DNA from: Clostridiales bacterium UBA1316
Lineage (GTDB): Bacteria; Bacillota; Clostridia; Oscillospirales; Oscillospiraceae
Reading direction: 5' to 3'
DNA: 25,868 nucleotides
NCBI GenBank assembly: GCA_002307055.1
Contig: DBTM01000074.1
Location: 5,935 to 31,802 of the forward strand
Shown: piece by piece, positions 6,641 through 14,596 of the stretch
Numbering within the stretch: the first letter of the stretch is position 1
How the letters are laid out: every line of letters starts with the position of its first letter
Program-made: the position numbers and the translations under genes
Notes under the pieces: model-generated
Told to the model about the DNA's origin: nothing
The model's input: the letters and a program-made list of their open reading frames with translations, nothing else
The model's database searches: none

Positions 6641-6922
6641 TTATCTATGCTGACGCTCACGAACTTGGTATTTGATATGTCTCCGCCGCTTCATGCGGCG
6701 AAAATAGCCGAGATTGACGGGGTATTCTTCTTTGCACTTCTTGCAGTAAATCATTTTGTGTCCAGTGATATCCGAAAACACTCGCTCGACAAGATAACCG
6801 CAAAATGGGCAGGTGATGTCCCGCAGGGTCAGGTTTTCTGTTTCCAGCTTGGATGTCTGCAGCTTGCGCCTGACCTCCGGTGGAATGTCGTTCTTCTGAT
6901 GATAGGTTCTGATTTGATTCAC
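6641..6922 (-). CDS. Small zinc-ribbon protein (93 aa)
   Basis: Two cysteine pairs (CPFC near residue 38 and CKKC near 60) form a classic zinc ribbon, followed by a very basic C-terminus (RRMKRRRHIKYQVRERQHR) that suggests nucleic-acid binding. Its start overlaps the stop of the ImmA-like gene (ATGA), so it is the last gene of the four-gene operon starting with lexA. Its function is unknown. A partner of the repressor or the protease is plausible from coupling alone. Confidence 0.75.
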   Translation of the reverse strand: MNQIRTYHQKNDIPPEVRRKLQTSKLETENLTLRDITCPFCGYLVERVFSDITGHKMIYCKKCKEEYPVNLGYFRRMKRRRHIKYQVRERQHR

Positions 6923-7635
6923 AGCGGAACACCAGCCTTCCTCAATCCCATTTCACCGGTGATGTACTCTGAGAGATCGTGCCTCCTCAGGATTCCCAGC
7001 TCTCTGAGTCGGATAAGAAACGCGGCAAACGATACGCCCATCGCGTTAGCCATATCCAGAATGAGCAGCTTGTCCTCCGCCCGCAGGATACTGTCGCCGT
7101 AAATCAGCAGGCCGTCTTTGACACCATGCGCCTTTACAACATTGAAAACCATGAACCGTGGCATCAGGATAGCAGCGCCCATTCTGTCAATTTGCGTTTC
7201 CTTGAAGCTGAAAAGGAATTTTAGGTCATTCGGTGTGTAGTTGCGTTCATTGTCATACTCGCGATGGAAGCTCGCCTGGGGCACGGTTCGATCCATCACG
7301 AAGTGCGCTCCCTCATGACTGATGGTGAATCTGCGCCTGCCGCTTTCATTCTCCCGGCGCAGGCACTTTTCAATCACGACTGTGCCTTTGCTAAAAACTG
7401 TTGGGACAATAATCCCGTTTTTGTATACCCGCAGCGGCGTAATGCCATCGGATATAAATCCGATCTTGTCGGAATCCTTCTCGGCGAACGTGCGATAGAA
7501 AAGCGGTAATCCAAGATACTCAGTGACAAAGCCCTCAATATCCACGCAACAAGATTTATCGGCTTCAGCACCAAGATACTGTCGTATCAAGCCCTCGCCC
7601 AGTTCGTCGATTTCCTCATAGGAATACAATGCCAT
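6919..7635 (-). CDS. ImmA/IrrE-family metallopeptidase (238 aa)
   Basis: Zinc metalloprotease family whose known members cleave phage- or ICE-type repressors (ImmA acting on ImmR in ICEBs1; IrrE acting on DdrO). The zinc-binding motif is H107-E-G-A-H111, and a third ligand is likely E146 in the following helix (ETQIDRMGAAILMP), matching the family layout. Residues 20-85 form the usual N-terminal strand-rich part. An AGGAGG site lies 13 bases upstream, slightly long. It sits 17 bases after the 76-aa gene and overlaps the zinc-ribbon gene. The likely substrate is an element repressor, and the LexA homologue of the same operon is the obvious candidate (inference). Confidence 0.88.
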   Translation of the reverse strand: MALYSYEEIDELGEGLIRQYLGAEADKSCCVDIEGFVTEYLGLPLFYRTFAEKDSDKIGFISDGITPLRVYKNGIIVPTVFSKGTVVIEKCLRRENESGRRRFTISHEGAHFVMDRTVPQASFHREYDNERNYTPNDLKFLFSFKETQIDRMGAAILMPRFMVFNVVKAHGVKDGLLIYGDSILRAEDKLLILDMANAMGVSFAAFLIRLRELGILRRHDLSEYITGEMGLRKAGVPL

Positions 7636-7652
7636 GTGTCATGTTCCACCTC

Positions 7653-7883
7653 CTATGGAGAGTAGTCAACATACCACCGTTGACCATCCCTATATAAGTA
7701 TTTTTCTGCGCGACCGATCTTTATGGTGTAGCGAATTCCTTCAAATTCATGGTGAGACGCGATGCAGGTGTGCAGGACCTTTCTGATTTCCCAGCGCCTG
7801 CCGTCATTCCAGAGAATTCCGGTGGGGACTATGATCTCGTCCACATCCTCTGTATACTCCACTGTCACATAGTATTTCTGCAA
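7653..7883 (-). CDS. Small conserved-looking hypothetical protein, TTG start (76 aa)
   Basis: Lies between lexA and immA with gaps of 13 and 17 bases, so it is certainly in the operon. The start codon is TTG at 7883, with GGAGG nine bases upstream and no better start. The sequence MQKYYVTVEYTEDVDEIIVPTGILW has alternating strands, then RRWEIRKVLHTC and DGQRWYVDYSP, suggesting a small beta-barrel. I recall similar proteins next to lexA or Y-family polymerase genes in Clostridia, but cannot assign a function. Confidence 0.75.
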   Translation of the reverse strand: MQKYYVTVEYTEDVDEIIVPTGILWNDGRRWEIRKVLHTCIASHHEFEGIRYTIKIGRAEKYLYRDGQRWYVDYSP

Positions 7884-7896
7884 AAAGCCTCACCTC

Positions 7897-8499
7897 CTAG
7901 AGCGCCTTTATAACATGTGTCGCTATGCCCTGAATACGGAGCTGCTTGACATAGATGTCGTCGAGCTTTTTGTTCTCCGGATGCAGATAGTAGCTTTCCT
8001 TATCCGGGTCATAGCACAGGCGCTTGAGCGTATTTTTTTCTTCATCGGTAAGGGCAACCACGATATCTCCGAGATTGGCGGTTTCCTGCTCTCTGATGAT
8101 GACCAGATCACCGTCGTCGATTTGAGCCTCGATCATAGAATTACCGGAAGCCCTAAGTACATAAAATCTGCCGCTGCCGAACACAGAAACAGAGAGAGGA
8201 AGGTATTCTTCGATCTGCGCTTCCTTTTCCTCCGGCGTACCGCAGGGAATGGAACCAACAATCGCCGCATGATTGACCTGTGGCGTCATCATTTCTATTT
8301 TCGCGGTAGAGAGAACGCCGTTCTCGTAAGAAATCATGTTCCTCTCGGCCATGGCAACCAGGTATCTGTGTGCGGAGGAAGTTGATATATGCATGGCTCC
8401 GGCAATCTCACGCACCGTAGGTGTGGAGGAATACCGGTCAAAGTACCTCTCAATATATTCTCTGATTTGGGACATAAGCTCCGGGCTCTTACTTCTCAT
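7897..8499 (-). CDS. lexA: LexA-family repressor/S24 autopeptidase (200 aa)
   Basis: SOS-type repressor that binds operators as a dimer and self-cleaves when RecA filaments form. The N-terminal winged helix (TPTVREIAGAMHISTSSAHRYL, read TPTVREIAGAMHI...TSSAHRYL, residues 26-47) matches the LexA DNA-binding domain. The cleavage site is Cys86-Gly87 (VGSIPCG) in place of the common Ala-Gly, as in UmuD and some phage repressors. The catalytic dyad is S121 (GNSMIEAQ) and K159 (NTLKRL). GGAGAAAAT precedes the ATG. A palindromic LexA box lies 15 bases upstream, so the operon should be autoregulated. It is probably the element's own repressor rather than the cell's only LexA. Confidence 0.92.
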   Translation of the reverse strand: MRSKSPELMSQIREYIERYFDRYSSTPTVREIAGAMHISTSSAHRYLVAMAERNMISYENGVLSTAKIEMMTPQVNHAAIVGSIPCGTPEEKEAQIEEYLPLSVSVFGSGRFYVLRASGNSMIEAQIDDGDLVIIREQETANLGDIVVALTDEEKNTLKRLCYDPDKESYYLHPENKKLDDIYVKQLRIQGIATHVIKAL

Positions 8500-8513
8500 A
8501 TTTTCTCCTATCC

Positions 8514-8527
8514 GGAACGGGCGTTCC
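8514..8527. promoter_or_regulatory. LexA/DinR-type SOS box
   Basis: A perfect palindrome GGAAC-GGGC-GTTCC, matching the Gram-positive consensus GAACnnnnGTTC. It lies between the -10 element (8540-8545) and the lexA ribosome site, close to the expected transcription start, an ideal position for repression. Confidence 0.9.
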
Positions 8528-8539
8528 TGATATGATTAT

Positions 8540-8567
8540 ATTATACTGACTTTTTCATATATTTCAA
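8540..8567 (-). promoter_or_regulatory. Promoter of the lexA-immA operon
   Basis: On the minus strand, TTGAAA (complement of 8562-8567) and TATAAT (complement of 8540-8545) are separated by 16 bp, followed by the SOS box. Confidence 0.75.
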
Positions 8568-8572
8568 GCGGG

Positions 8573-8605
8573 CAAAAAAGAGGTGCGGTCATATAACCAC
8601 ACCTC
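8573..8605 (-). terminator. Intrinsic terminator of the WYL pseudogene
   Basis: GAGGTGCGGT (8580-8589) pairs with ACCACACCTC (8596-8605) with one mismatch. Read on the minus strand it is followed by six Ts (complement of 8574-8579). Confidence 0.75.
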
Positions 8606-8617
8606 AGATGACTATTT

Positions 8618-9086
8618 TCAGTTCTGTGCTTTTTCAAGCATTTGACGGTATTGCTCGGTGACTGCAGCGGGTCCTGTTATCCGAATTCCTCCGGAAAATT
8701 GGAACACCCAAGCGAAGAAAGTCTGGCTGACGGACACCTCCACAGTTGCAGTGAAATGCTCTTTGTCGGCAATCTCCGTCCGGACACCATCCCCGAAACG
8801 GTCAATCACGTAGTTCATAAGCTCGTTTCTACATAAGAGCGTTACATCATAGGTCTTTCCATCATACATGCTAAAGATGTTGACAGTATAGTTCACAGGG
8901 TCAAAGTTCTCCGGGCGGGGCACTATGCACTTATCCAATATATCCGGCGCTTTCATGCGATCTACGCGGAAGGTAATAATTTTGCCATGGTGCTCGGAAT
9001 ATCTCCGCCGTCGACAACTGATGATCTTCATCTGTTGCGGTATATAGTAGCTTTAACAATTCAATCAAACGCTCTTTTCCGGTCAT
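8618..9086 (-). pseudogene. WYL-domain transcriptional regulator, internally deleted
   Basis: The original start is visible at 9086, with a GAGAGG site and the typical N-terminus MTGKERLIELLKLLYTATDEDHQLSTAEI, i.e. the first helix and start of the helix-turn-helix of YafY/WYL regulators. Around 8990-9005 the frame changes, and the sequence resumes within the WYL/WCX region (FSMYDGKTYDVTLLC, VSQTFFAWVFQFSGGI). The recognition helix and much of the WYL domain are missing, so the gene is dead. A terminator follows. The frame from 9031 alone is only the C-terminal remnant. Confidence 0.8.
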
Positions 9087-9114
9087 AGTAAATCCTCTCT
9101 TTGATATTTGTTAA

Positions 9115-9609
9115 AAAAGCAAAAAAGTCTATGCATTTATTAATGATGCAATTTCAGCGGGATTTCAGCCTTCAACCGTTTTGAGGGTGAATCTTAAGGA
9201 GTGGATGATAGGCAGATTAATTTCTGGGACATTTCAAGAGAAACAAGTAGACACGACTGTGGTAGCTATGCTTGTCAAATATGCCATAACAAACCCGACT
9301 GATTATTTTGCTATTATAGCGGGTGATGCAGATATTTTGCCTGCTATTAATATTGCCTATCCAGAATTCACTCAAAATGTTTGCCTTGTAACAACCCATC
9401 CAGATGAAATGGATGCCGCGCGACGTCAAACTTCGTTTTCATATACGCAATACGCATTTAGCATTAGCCCACTATATTTGCAGCAACATGTGAAAGACGT
9501 TATGGATGGGAATAATGTATATCAATGTGTTGACTGTAGGAAGTTATTCAACACAAAAAATCCGATCCCGTCAAAATCTCAGCCACATTGTCGCATCTGC
9601 CGTCCATAA
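9115..9609 (+). pseudogene. NYN/LabA-like nuclease remnant with C-terminal zinc ribbon
   Basis: The frame is open from 9115. It begins KKVYAFIN, like the first strand of a NYN domain, then jumps without the expected intervening region to EKQVDTTVVAML and IIAGDADILPAI, the second half of the PIN-like active site (acidic residues VD and GDAD). A zinc ribbon closes the protein (CVDC...CRIC). No good start codon is present; a TTG at 9181 is possible but has a poor ribosome site. I read it as a gene with an internal deletion. NYN proteins are RNases; this one probably lacks part of the active site. Confidence 0.6.
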
Positions 9610-9624
9610 CCTTGTTTGCATCCT

Positions 9625-9650
9625 AACCCGCCCACTGTGGCGGGTTTTTT
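9625..9650 (+). terminator. Intrinsic terminator
   Basis: AACCCGCC (9625-9632) / GGCGGGTT (9639-9646) with a 6-nt loop and a T-tract. It separates the NYN remnant from the conjugative-transposon genes. Confidence 0.9.
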
Positions 9651-9675
9651 CATGCCCAAAAGGAGGTGATGATTC

Positions 9676-11133
9676 ATGGAAAAACGCGCGCCCCGCCTGA
9701 AATTCACAGACGAGGAATATACCAATCCTGTATTGAAAAAGCCCGTCCGCAGGGCGCGGAAAGCGGCGACAAGAGCGGATCGGGCGCAGGAAAAGATACC
9801 GAAGAAAACCGCAAAAACGAGAGAGCGCGTTTTTGACCCAGCCACCGGCAAGGTCACGACGCGCTCGAAGTTTGAAGAAATCAACAGGATAAAGCCGCCA
9901 TCCAAGCTCAATCATACCGTCCGGGACGCGCCCGTTAATGCCATTTTGTCACAGTTCCACCGGGAAATCCGGCAGTCCGAGGATGACAACGTAGGCGTGG
10001 AGGCCGCGCATAAAAGCGAAGAAACCGCCGAGCTTTCGGCCCGCGCCGGACGGAGCGCCTACCGTTCCCACAAGCTGAAACCTTACCGGAAGTCGGCCAA
10101 AGCGGAAAGTCGTCTGGATCGGGCCAACCTCGGATATTTGCAGAAAAAAGCTGCGCAGGACAATCCCCTGATTTCCAGTAATCCGCTTTCCCGCTGGCAG
10201 CAGAAGCGGGCCATTAAAAAACAGTACGCCGCCGCGAAACGCGCCGGTCAGACGGCGGGCTATGCGGGCAAAACCACCGAAAACACCGCAAAAACGGCAA
10301 AAGCGGCGGCGCGGGAGAGCAAACGGGCGGCAGCTTTTGTCGGACGGCACCGCAAAGGCTTTCTCATCGTCGGAGGCATTCTTGTGGCGCTTGCTCTTTT
10401 TTTGAACAGCCTATCGTCCTTCTCGGTTTTACTGGAGGGTGGGCTGTCCGGCGTCGTTATCTCCACCTATCCCTCCACGGATGAGGCCATGCTGGGCGCG
10501 GAGGCCGCGTATGCCGCAATGGAAGCTGACCTTCAGAACGAGGCGAAGAACTATGAAACGTTGCACCCCGGTTATGATGAATACCGCTATGACATTGATG
10601 AAATTGGCCATGACCCCTATGTGCTGATCTCTCTCCTGAGCGCTTGGCACGGCGGCGAATGGACGCTGGATGAGGTTAAGGACACGCTCTCCATGCTGTT
10701 TGAAAAGCAATACCAACTGACGCAGGACGTGGAGGTTGAGGTACGCTACCGCACGGAAACGGATACCTGGACGGACACCGAAGGAAACACCAATACCGAC
10801 ACTTATGAAGTCCCGTACAACTACTATATCTGCAACGTGAATCTGCACAACGAAAATCTGTCCCATCTGCCCGTGTTCATCATGAGCGAGGAAAAAGTCA
10901 GCATGTACGCGATGTACATGTCCACCTTGGGAAACCGGCCTGATCTGTTTCCCACGTCAGCCTATCCAAATGCTTCTGCGAAAAAGGAATACACGGATTA
11001 TGACATTCCTCCGGAGGCGCTGGAAGACAAACAATTTGCCGCCATGATTACGGAGGCTGAAAAGTATCTTGGCTATCCCTACGTTTGGGGCGGCAGCAGT
11101 CCGGCCACCTCCTTTGACTGCTCCGGTTTCGTC
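9676..11133 (+). pseudogene. Mobile-element NlpC/P60 cell-wall hydrolase, 5' part (disrupted by RIT element)
   Basis: Transfer-region peptidoglycan hydrolase of Clostridial conjugative transposons (the CD1108-like mobile-element protein), needed to open the wall for conjugation. AAAGGAGG precedes the ATG. Residues 1-225 are basic and low-complexity (cytoplasmic); a membrane helix is at about 229-246 (FLIVGGILVALALFL). An extracytoplasmic domain follows, then the start of the NlpC/P60 domain (YLGYPYVWGGSSP, FDCSGFV) with catalytic C482. The frame meets a stop nine bases into the inserted element (11140-11142). The gene continues at 14597 in a different frame. Joined without the insert, the two parts give one frame of about 718 residues, reading GFV-SWVL. 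Confidence 0.9.
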
Positions 11134-11160
11134 GATTTATGAAAATCATCACATAAATCC

Positions 11161-11185
11161 ACTTATGTACAGCAAGTGTTTATGT
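11161..11185 (+). repeat. RIT left terminal inverted repeat (25 bp)
   Basis: Begins ACTTATGTACAGC and ends TGTTTATGT. Exact reverse complement of 14571-14595. Contains two copies of a TTATGT motif in the same orientation 16 bp apart, probable recombinase half-sites. A further partial copy (TTCACATAAACA) lies about 50 bp inside, near 11236-11248. Confidence 0.95.
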
Positions 11186-11303
11186 AAAGCTAAGGCTGGG
11201 AGGGCTCATTTTTCAAGGGATTATCTCTGAAAGGCTTCACATAAACAAAACATTCAGATGGTACAATGGCCCTCTCAAATATAAAAAAGGAGGCCATGTT
11301 ACT

Positions 11304-12545
11304 ATGGGACAAAAAATCACCGATCTTTCAGAGTTGATTTCAACTACTGAGAGAAGCTTGCGAGCGTTTGGGTATACCAAACACTCGTTGACAAGGTTTC
11401 ATAGCGGATGGAATAAACTATCCCGCTATGTTTCCGACAATGGAAACCCGCCGTACACCCCGGTTGTCGGGTTGGAGTTTTTACGGGTTGAGGTGGACTA
11501 CCCATCCTATCTGTCATACCGGGATTCTCAGAAGCGCTCGTTGACAGTACGCGGAGTGAGGCTGTTGAACGAGTATCAGGAGTACCAAAGCATCGCCGGG
11601 CGCGTACCGATCAATATAACCAAATGGCCGCCCGGACTGGCTGCGCTTCGTGATGCGTACATTGCTCATTGCTATGGCGCCGGTCATGCAAAGGCAACCG
11701 TTCGCAGCCGAATGCAGGCTGTAGACCCGTTTCTGCGCGAGGTAGCCATGAGTCAGGGAATGGCACTCAATCAAATCACCACGCAAATATTGTCACGGTA
11801 CATTGCCGCTCTTGCCAGTTATGCGCCCGCGACAGTGCGGCTTTGGATTGGCGGGCTGAAACATTTCTTCGGTTACCTGCACGAGAACGGTCACACGACT
11901 GTTAACCTGGCGCAAAGCTTTCCAAAAGTTAAATCCGTCAAGCCGGAGCGAGTGCCAGGCACACTCAGCGCAGAGGAACTGCGGCGGCTTCTTGCCACCG
12001 TAGACCGAGGCAACCCTCTCGGCAAGCGTGACTATGCGGCGTTGGTGACTGCCGCGCTGCTCGGATTGCGTGACAGCGACATAACTTCGCTGACGTTCGC
12101 AAGCATTGACTGGGAAAACCAGAGCGTATCGCTGATTCAACAAAAGACTGGGGAGCCTGTGTATTTGCCTCTACTCCCCGCAGTCAGCGAAGCAATCATC
12201 GATTATCTAAAATTTGGCCGCCCGGTAACAGATTGTAAAAACGTCTTTGTGCGGCATTGCGCCCCGTATGGGGCTATGGCGAGTTTTTACGACACGATGT
12301 CGAAGTATATGGCCCGCGCTGGGATAAAATCGCCGAACACGCCAATGCGCGGCATGCATATTCTTCGTCACACTCTGGCAAGCGGCCTGATTATGCAAGG
12401 TGAAATATACCAGACAATTTCCGCCGTGCTCGGACATAAAAACACCGCATCTACTGATGTTTACACGCATATTGACGTAGACGGTCTGTTGAAGTGCGCG
12501 CTTGACCCGGAGGAGGTGGGTTTCTATGAACTCAAAACAGTTTAG
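11304..12545 (+). CDS. RIT recombinase A, tyrosine recombinase (413 aa)
   Basis: First gene of the trio. GGAGG lies ten bases before the ATG. The N-terminal core-binding part covers about 110-215; the catalytic domain holds R256 (GLRDSD), K281 (QQKTGEP), H352 and R355 (HILRH), H378 (LGHKN) and Y387 (DVYTH). The N-terminal 100 residues are unlike the other two. A in RIT and Tn554-type systems acts with B and C in a concerted reaction at the element ends. Its stop lies beyond the start of gene B, so translation is coupled. Confidence 0.93.
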   Translation: MGQKITDLSELISTTERSLRAFGYTKHSLTRFHSGWNKLSRYVSDNGNPPYTPVVGLEFLRVEVDYPSYLSYRDSQKRSLTVRGVRLLNEYQEYQSIAGRVPINITKWPPGLAALRDAYIAHCYGAGHAKATVRSRMQAVDPFLREVAMSQGMALNQITTQILSRYIAALASYAPATVRLWIGGLKHFFGYLHENGHTTVNLAQSFPKVKSVKPERVPGTLSAEELRRLLATVDRGNPLGKRDYAALVTAALLGLRDSDITSLTFASIDWENQSVSLIQQKTGEPVYLPLLPAVSEAIIDYLKFGRPVTDCKNVFVRHCAPYGAMASFYDTMSKYMARAGIKSPNTPMRGMHILRHTLASGLIMQGEIYQTISAVLGHKNTASTDVYTHIDVDGLLKCALDPEEVGFYELKTV

Positions 12546-13512
12546 TTTTTCAGGCCCTTTAGCCTTCCATATTGAGGCGTTCATCGCGGAAAAGCGCGGC
12601 TCTGGGATCAAGTTTGTCGCCGAAGCCGGACGGCTGCGTGAGATTGACCGTTTTATCACAGCGAACGGTTACGCGGACGGCGTTATCACGCCTGAACTAT
12701 TCTCGGCTTGGAGCGTGAAACGCCCGAATGAAACCGAAAGCAACCGCATCTTGCGTGTCGGCACACTGCAACGGTTCAGTGCCTACTTGGTGAGAATGGG
12801 GCTTGAAAGCTACATCTCCAACGTTAAACTCAACTGGCACAGCAAGGAGTTCAAAGCCTACATTTTCACTGACGATGAGATTGGCCGGCTGCTGACAGCG
12901 GCGCACAGCATAAAGTACAGCCCAGAGAGCAAGGTCCGGTACATCGTTGTGCCGATGTTGTTTACGCTGCTCGCTTGTACCGGGCTGCGCGTAGGAGAGG
13001 CTCTGGCTCTGAAACGAACAGACGTAACATTCAGCGGCGATACGGCGTTTGTCTTTGTCCATAGCCCCAAGTATGATAAAGATCGGAAGCTCCCTCTTGC
13101 GCCCGAATTGAGCCGAAAACTCCGCGAATATCTGGCGGAGATTTCGTTGAAGTCGCCCGATAATGGCTTGCTGTTCCCGTCACCGGGCGGACGGATTTAC
13201 AGTCTTTGCACCGTTCATAACATTTTCAGTAAATTGCTGTGGAGCGCAGGCATTTCATACGGCGGGCCCGGAAAAGGGCCGAGAATCCACGACCTCCGCC
13301 ACTCTTTTTCGGTTAAGGCTTTGCGAAAGCTCGCGTTCAACAGAGAAGATCCGCAACGCGCATATCCATTTCTCGGCAAGTATCTGGGCCACAAAAACCT
13401 GTCGTCAACACAGGGATATATTCAGTTGACGGCCGAGCTGTTCCCATACATTGTCAAGGCAATGGAAGATTACTGCGGCCACATCGTACCGCCGCTGGAG
13501 GGGTTAGAATGA
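12526..13512 (+). CDS. RIT recombinase B, tyrosine recombinase (328 aa)
   Basis: The start at 12526 is preferred, as a GGAGGAGG block lies 7-13 bases upstream; the longer frame from 12502 has none. The gene overlaps A by 20 bases and C by four (ATGA). Catalytic residues: R155 (CTGLRVGE), a lysine in SPKYDKDRK (182/185), H255 and R258 (IHDLRHS), H289 (LGHKN) and Y298 (TQGYIQ). All of the active site is present. Confidence 0.93.
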   Translation: MNSKQFSFSGPLAFHIEAFIAEKRGSGIKFVAEAGRLREIDRFITANGYADGVITPELFSAWSVKRPNETESNRILRVGTLQRFSAYLVRMGLESYISNVKLNWHSKEFKAYIFTDDEIGRLLTAAHSIKYSPESKVRYIVVPMLFTLLACTGLRVGEALALKRTDVTFSGDTAFVFVHSPKYDKDRKLPLAPELSRKLREYLAEISLKSPDNGLLFPSPGGRIYSLCTVHNIFSKLLWSAGISYGGPGKGPRIHDLRHSFSVKALRKLAFNREDPQRAYPFLGKYLGHKNLSSTQGYIQLTAELFPYIVKAMEDYCGHIVPPLEGLE

Positions 13513-14510
13513 AAAAGCCTACTGATTTTTCACTGTTACTCTCGACCTTCCTGACGGACTTTCTGCCGTCGCGGAGAAACATGAGCAAGAACACACTTCT
13601 CTCGTACTGTGATACGTTTCGGCTGTTTCTGACATATTGCCGCGATAATCAGTCGATGCCGATAGAGAAGATAAGGATGACGGACTTTTCAGCAAAAATT
13701 GTAAATGGGTTCCTGGATTGGCTTGTTGCCGAGCGCGGTTGCAGCCTGTCTACGCGAAACCAACGGCTGGCGGCGATACACTCGTTCTTCAAGTACGCGC
13801 AGGGTGAGTCGCCGCAAGTATTGGCCATTTGTCAGAACGTGCTTGGCGTGCCATTCTCAAAGAAAACCCAACAACTGATGAATTATCTGTCGGTTGACGA
13901 GATGACGCGCATTCTAAGCCAGCCGGATGTGACAAACGCAAATGGGCGGCGCGATATGTGTTTCCTGTGCCTGCTTTACGACACCAGGGCGCGAGTTTCC
14001 GAGATAATTACCCTGAAAGTTCGCAGCGTGCGGCTGGAAGCACCCGCAAAAGTCGCCTTGTTCGGCAAAGGCAGTAAAATGCGCGAAGTTCCGCTGCTTG
14101 AAAACACAACACAGCATTTAAGAGAGTATCTCAAAGAACAGCGGCTTACCACGCCCGACAAACTCGACTATCCGCTGTTCTTCAACCACCAGCGCAAACC
14201 GCTGACACGAACCGGGGCAACGTATATCTTGAAGAAGTACACCGAAGCCGCAGGAGTGGAATCCCACGTTTCACCGCACACGCTCAGGCACTCAAAAGCG
14301 ATGCACTTGCTTGAGTCCGGGATTAATATTTTTTACATTAAGGGCTTGCTCGGACACGAAGACATCGCAACTACAGAAGTGTACGCAAAAGCGAATGTTG
14401 AAATGAAGCGCAACGCATTAGAAAAACACGCTTCGATACTGCCCGCCGCGACACCTGCGTGGGTGAACGACGCCGACACGCTGGAGTGGCTTAAGAGTTT
14501 TGGCAAGTAG
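13509..14510 (+). CDS. RIT recombinase C, tyrosine recombinase (333 aa)
   Basis: Third member, coupled to B by an ATGA overlap; GGAGGGG lies upstream. It has a XerC/D-like layout: SAM-like domain about 5-100, catalytic domain about 125-310. Active-site residues: R162 (TRARVSE; the usual Gly before Arg is Ala), K187 (FGKGSK), H257 and R260 (HTLRHS), H283 (LGHED) and Y292 (EVYAK). A terminator follows within 21 bases. Confidence 0.93.
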   Translation: MKKPTDFSLLLSTFLTDFLPSRRNMSKNTLLSYCDTFRLFLTYCRDNQSMPIEKIRMTDFSAKIVNGFLDWLVAERGCSLSTRNQRLAAIHSFFKYAQGESPQVLAICQNVLGVPFSKKTQQLMNYLSVDEMTRILSQPDVTNANGRRDMCFLCLLYDTRARVSEIITLKVRSVRLEAPAKVALFGKGSKMREVPLLENTTQHLREYLKEQRLTTPDKLDYPLFFNHQRKPLTRTGATYILKKYTEAAGVESHVSPHTLRHSKAMHLLESGINIFYIKGLLGHEDIATTEVYAKANVEMKRNALEKHASILPAATPAWVNDADTLEWLKSFGK

Positions 14511-14530
14511 TTTATGCAAAGCTGTACGCT

Positions 14531-14566
14531 GCGGAGTTGGCTAATTTGTTGCCGACTCCGCTTTTA
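14531..14566 (+). terminator. Intrinsic terminator of the RIT operon
   Basis: GCGGAGTTGGC (14531-14541) / GCCGACTCCGC (14551-14561), an 11-bp stem with one G-T pair, then TTTT. Confidence 0.85.
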
Positions 14567-14570
14567 CTTC

Positions 14571-14595
14571 ACATAAACACTTGCTGTACATAAGT
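14571..14595 (-). repeat. RIT right terminal inverted repeat (25 bp)
   Basis: Exact reverse complement of 11161-11185. The next base but one begins the host NlpC/P60 codons (AGC TGG GTG). A subterminal copy of the left-end sequence GTTTATGNAAAGCT occurs as a direct repeat near 14511-14524. Confidence 0.95.
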
Positions 14596-14596
14596 A

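Larger units (their letters stand above)
11134..14596 (+). mobile_element. RIT element (recombinases in trio) inserted in the NlpC/P60 gene
   Basis: Three overlapping tyrosine recombinase genes on one strand lie between perfect 25-bp terminal inverted repeats (11161-11185 and 14571-14595). The host gene resumes exactly in frame if bases 11134-14596 are removed, which sets the boundaries to within a few bases. Outside the left repeat is a further 27-bp segment with its own inverted repeat (GATTTATG 11134-11141 / CATAAATC 11152-11159). No cargo other than the trio is present. No obvious target duplication is seen, as expected for tyrosine recombinases. All three enzymes look intact, so the element may still be active. 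Confidence 0.9.

Noticed and set aside
6349..6675. 108-residue plus-strand frame
   Set aside because: Runs through a terminator and the 67-bp hairpin; no ribosome site or domain.
7915..8385. 156-residue plus-strand frame
   Set aside because: Shadow of lexA, whose catalytic and cleavage residues are all visible on the minus strand.
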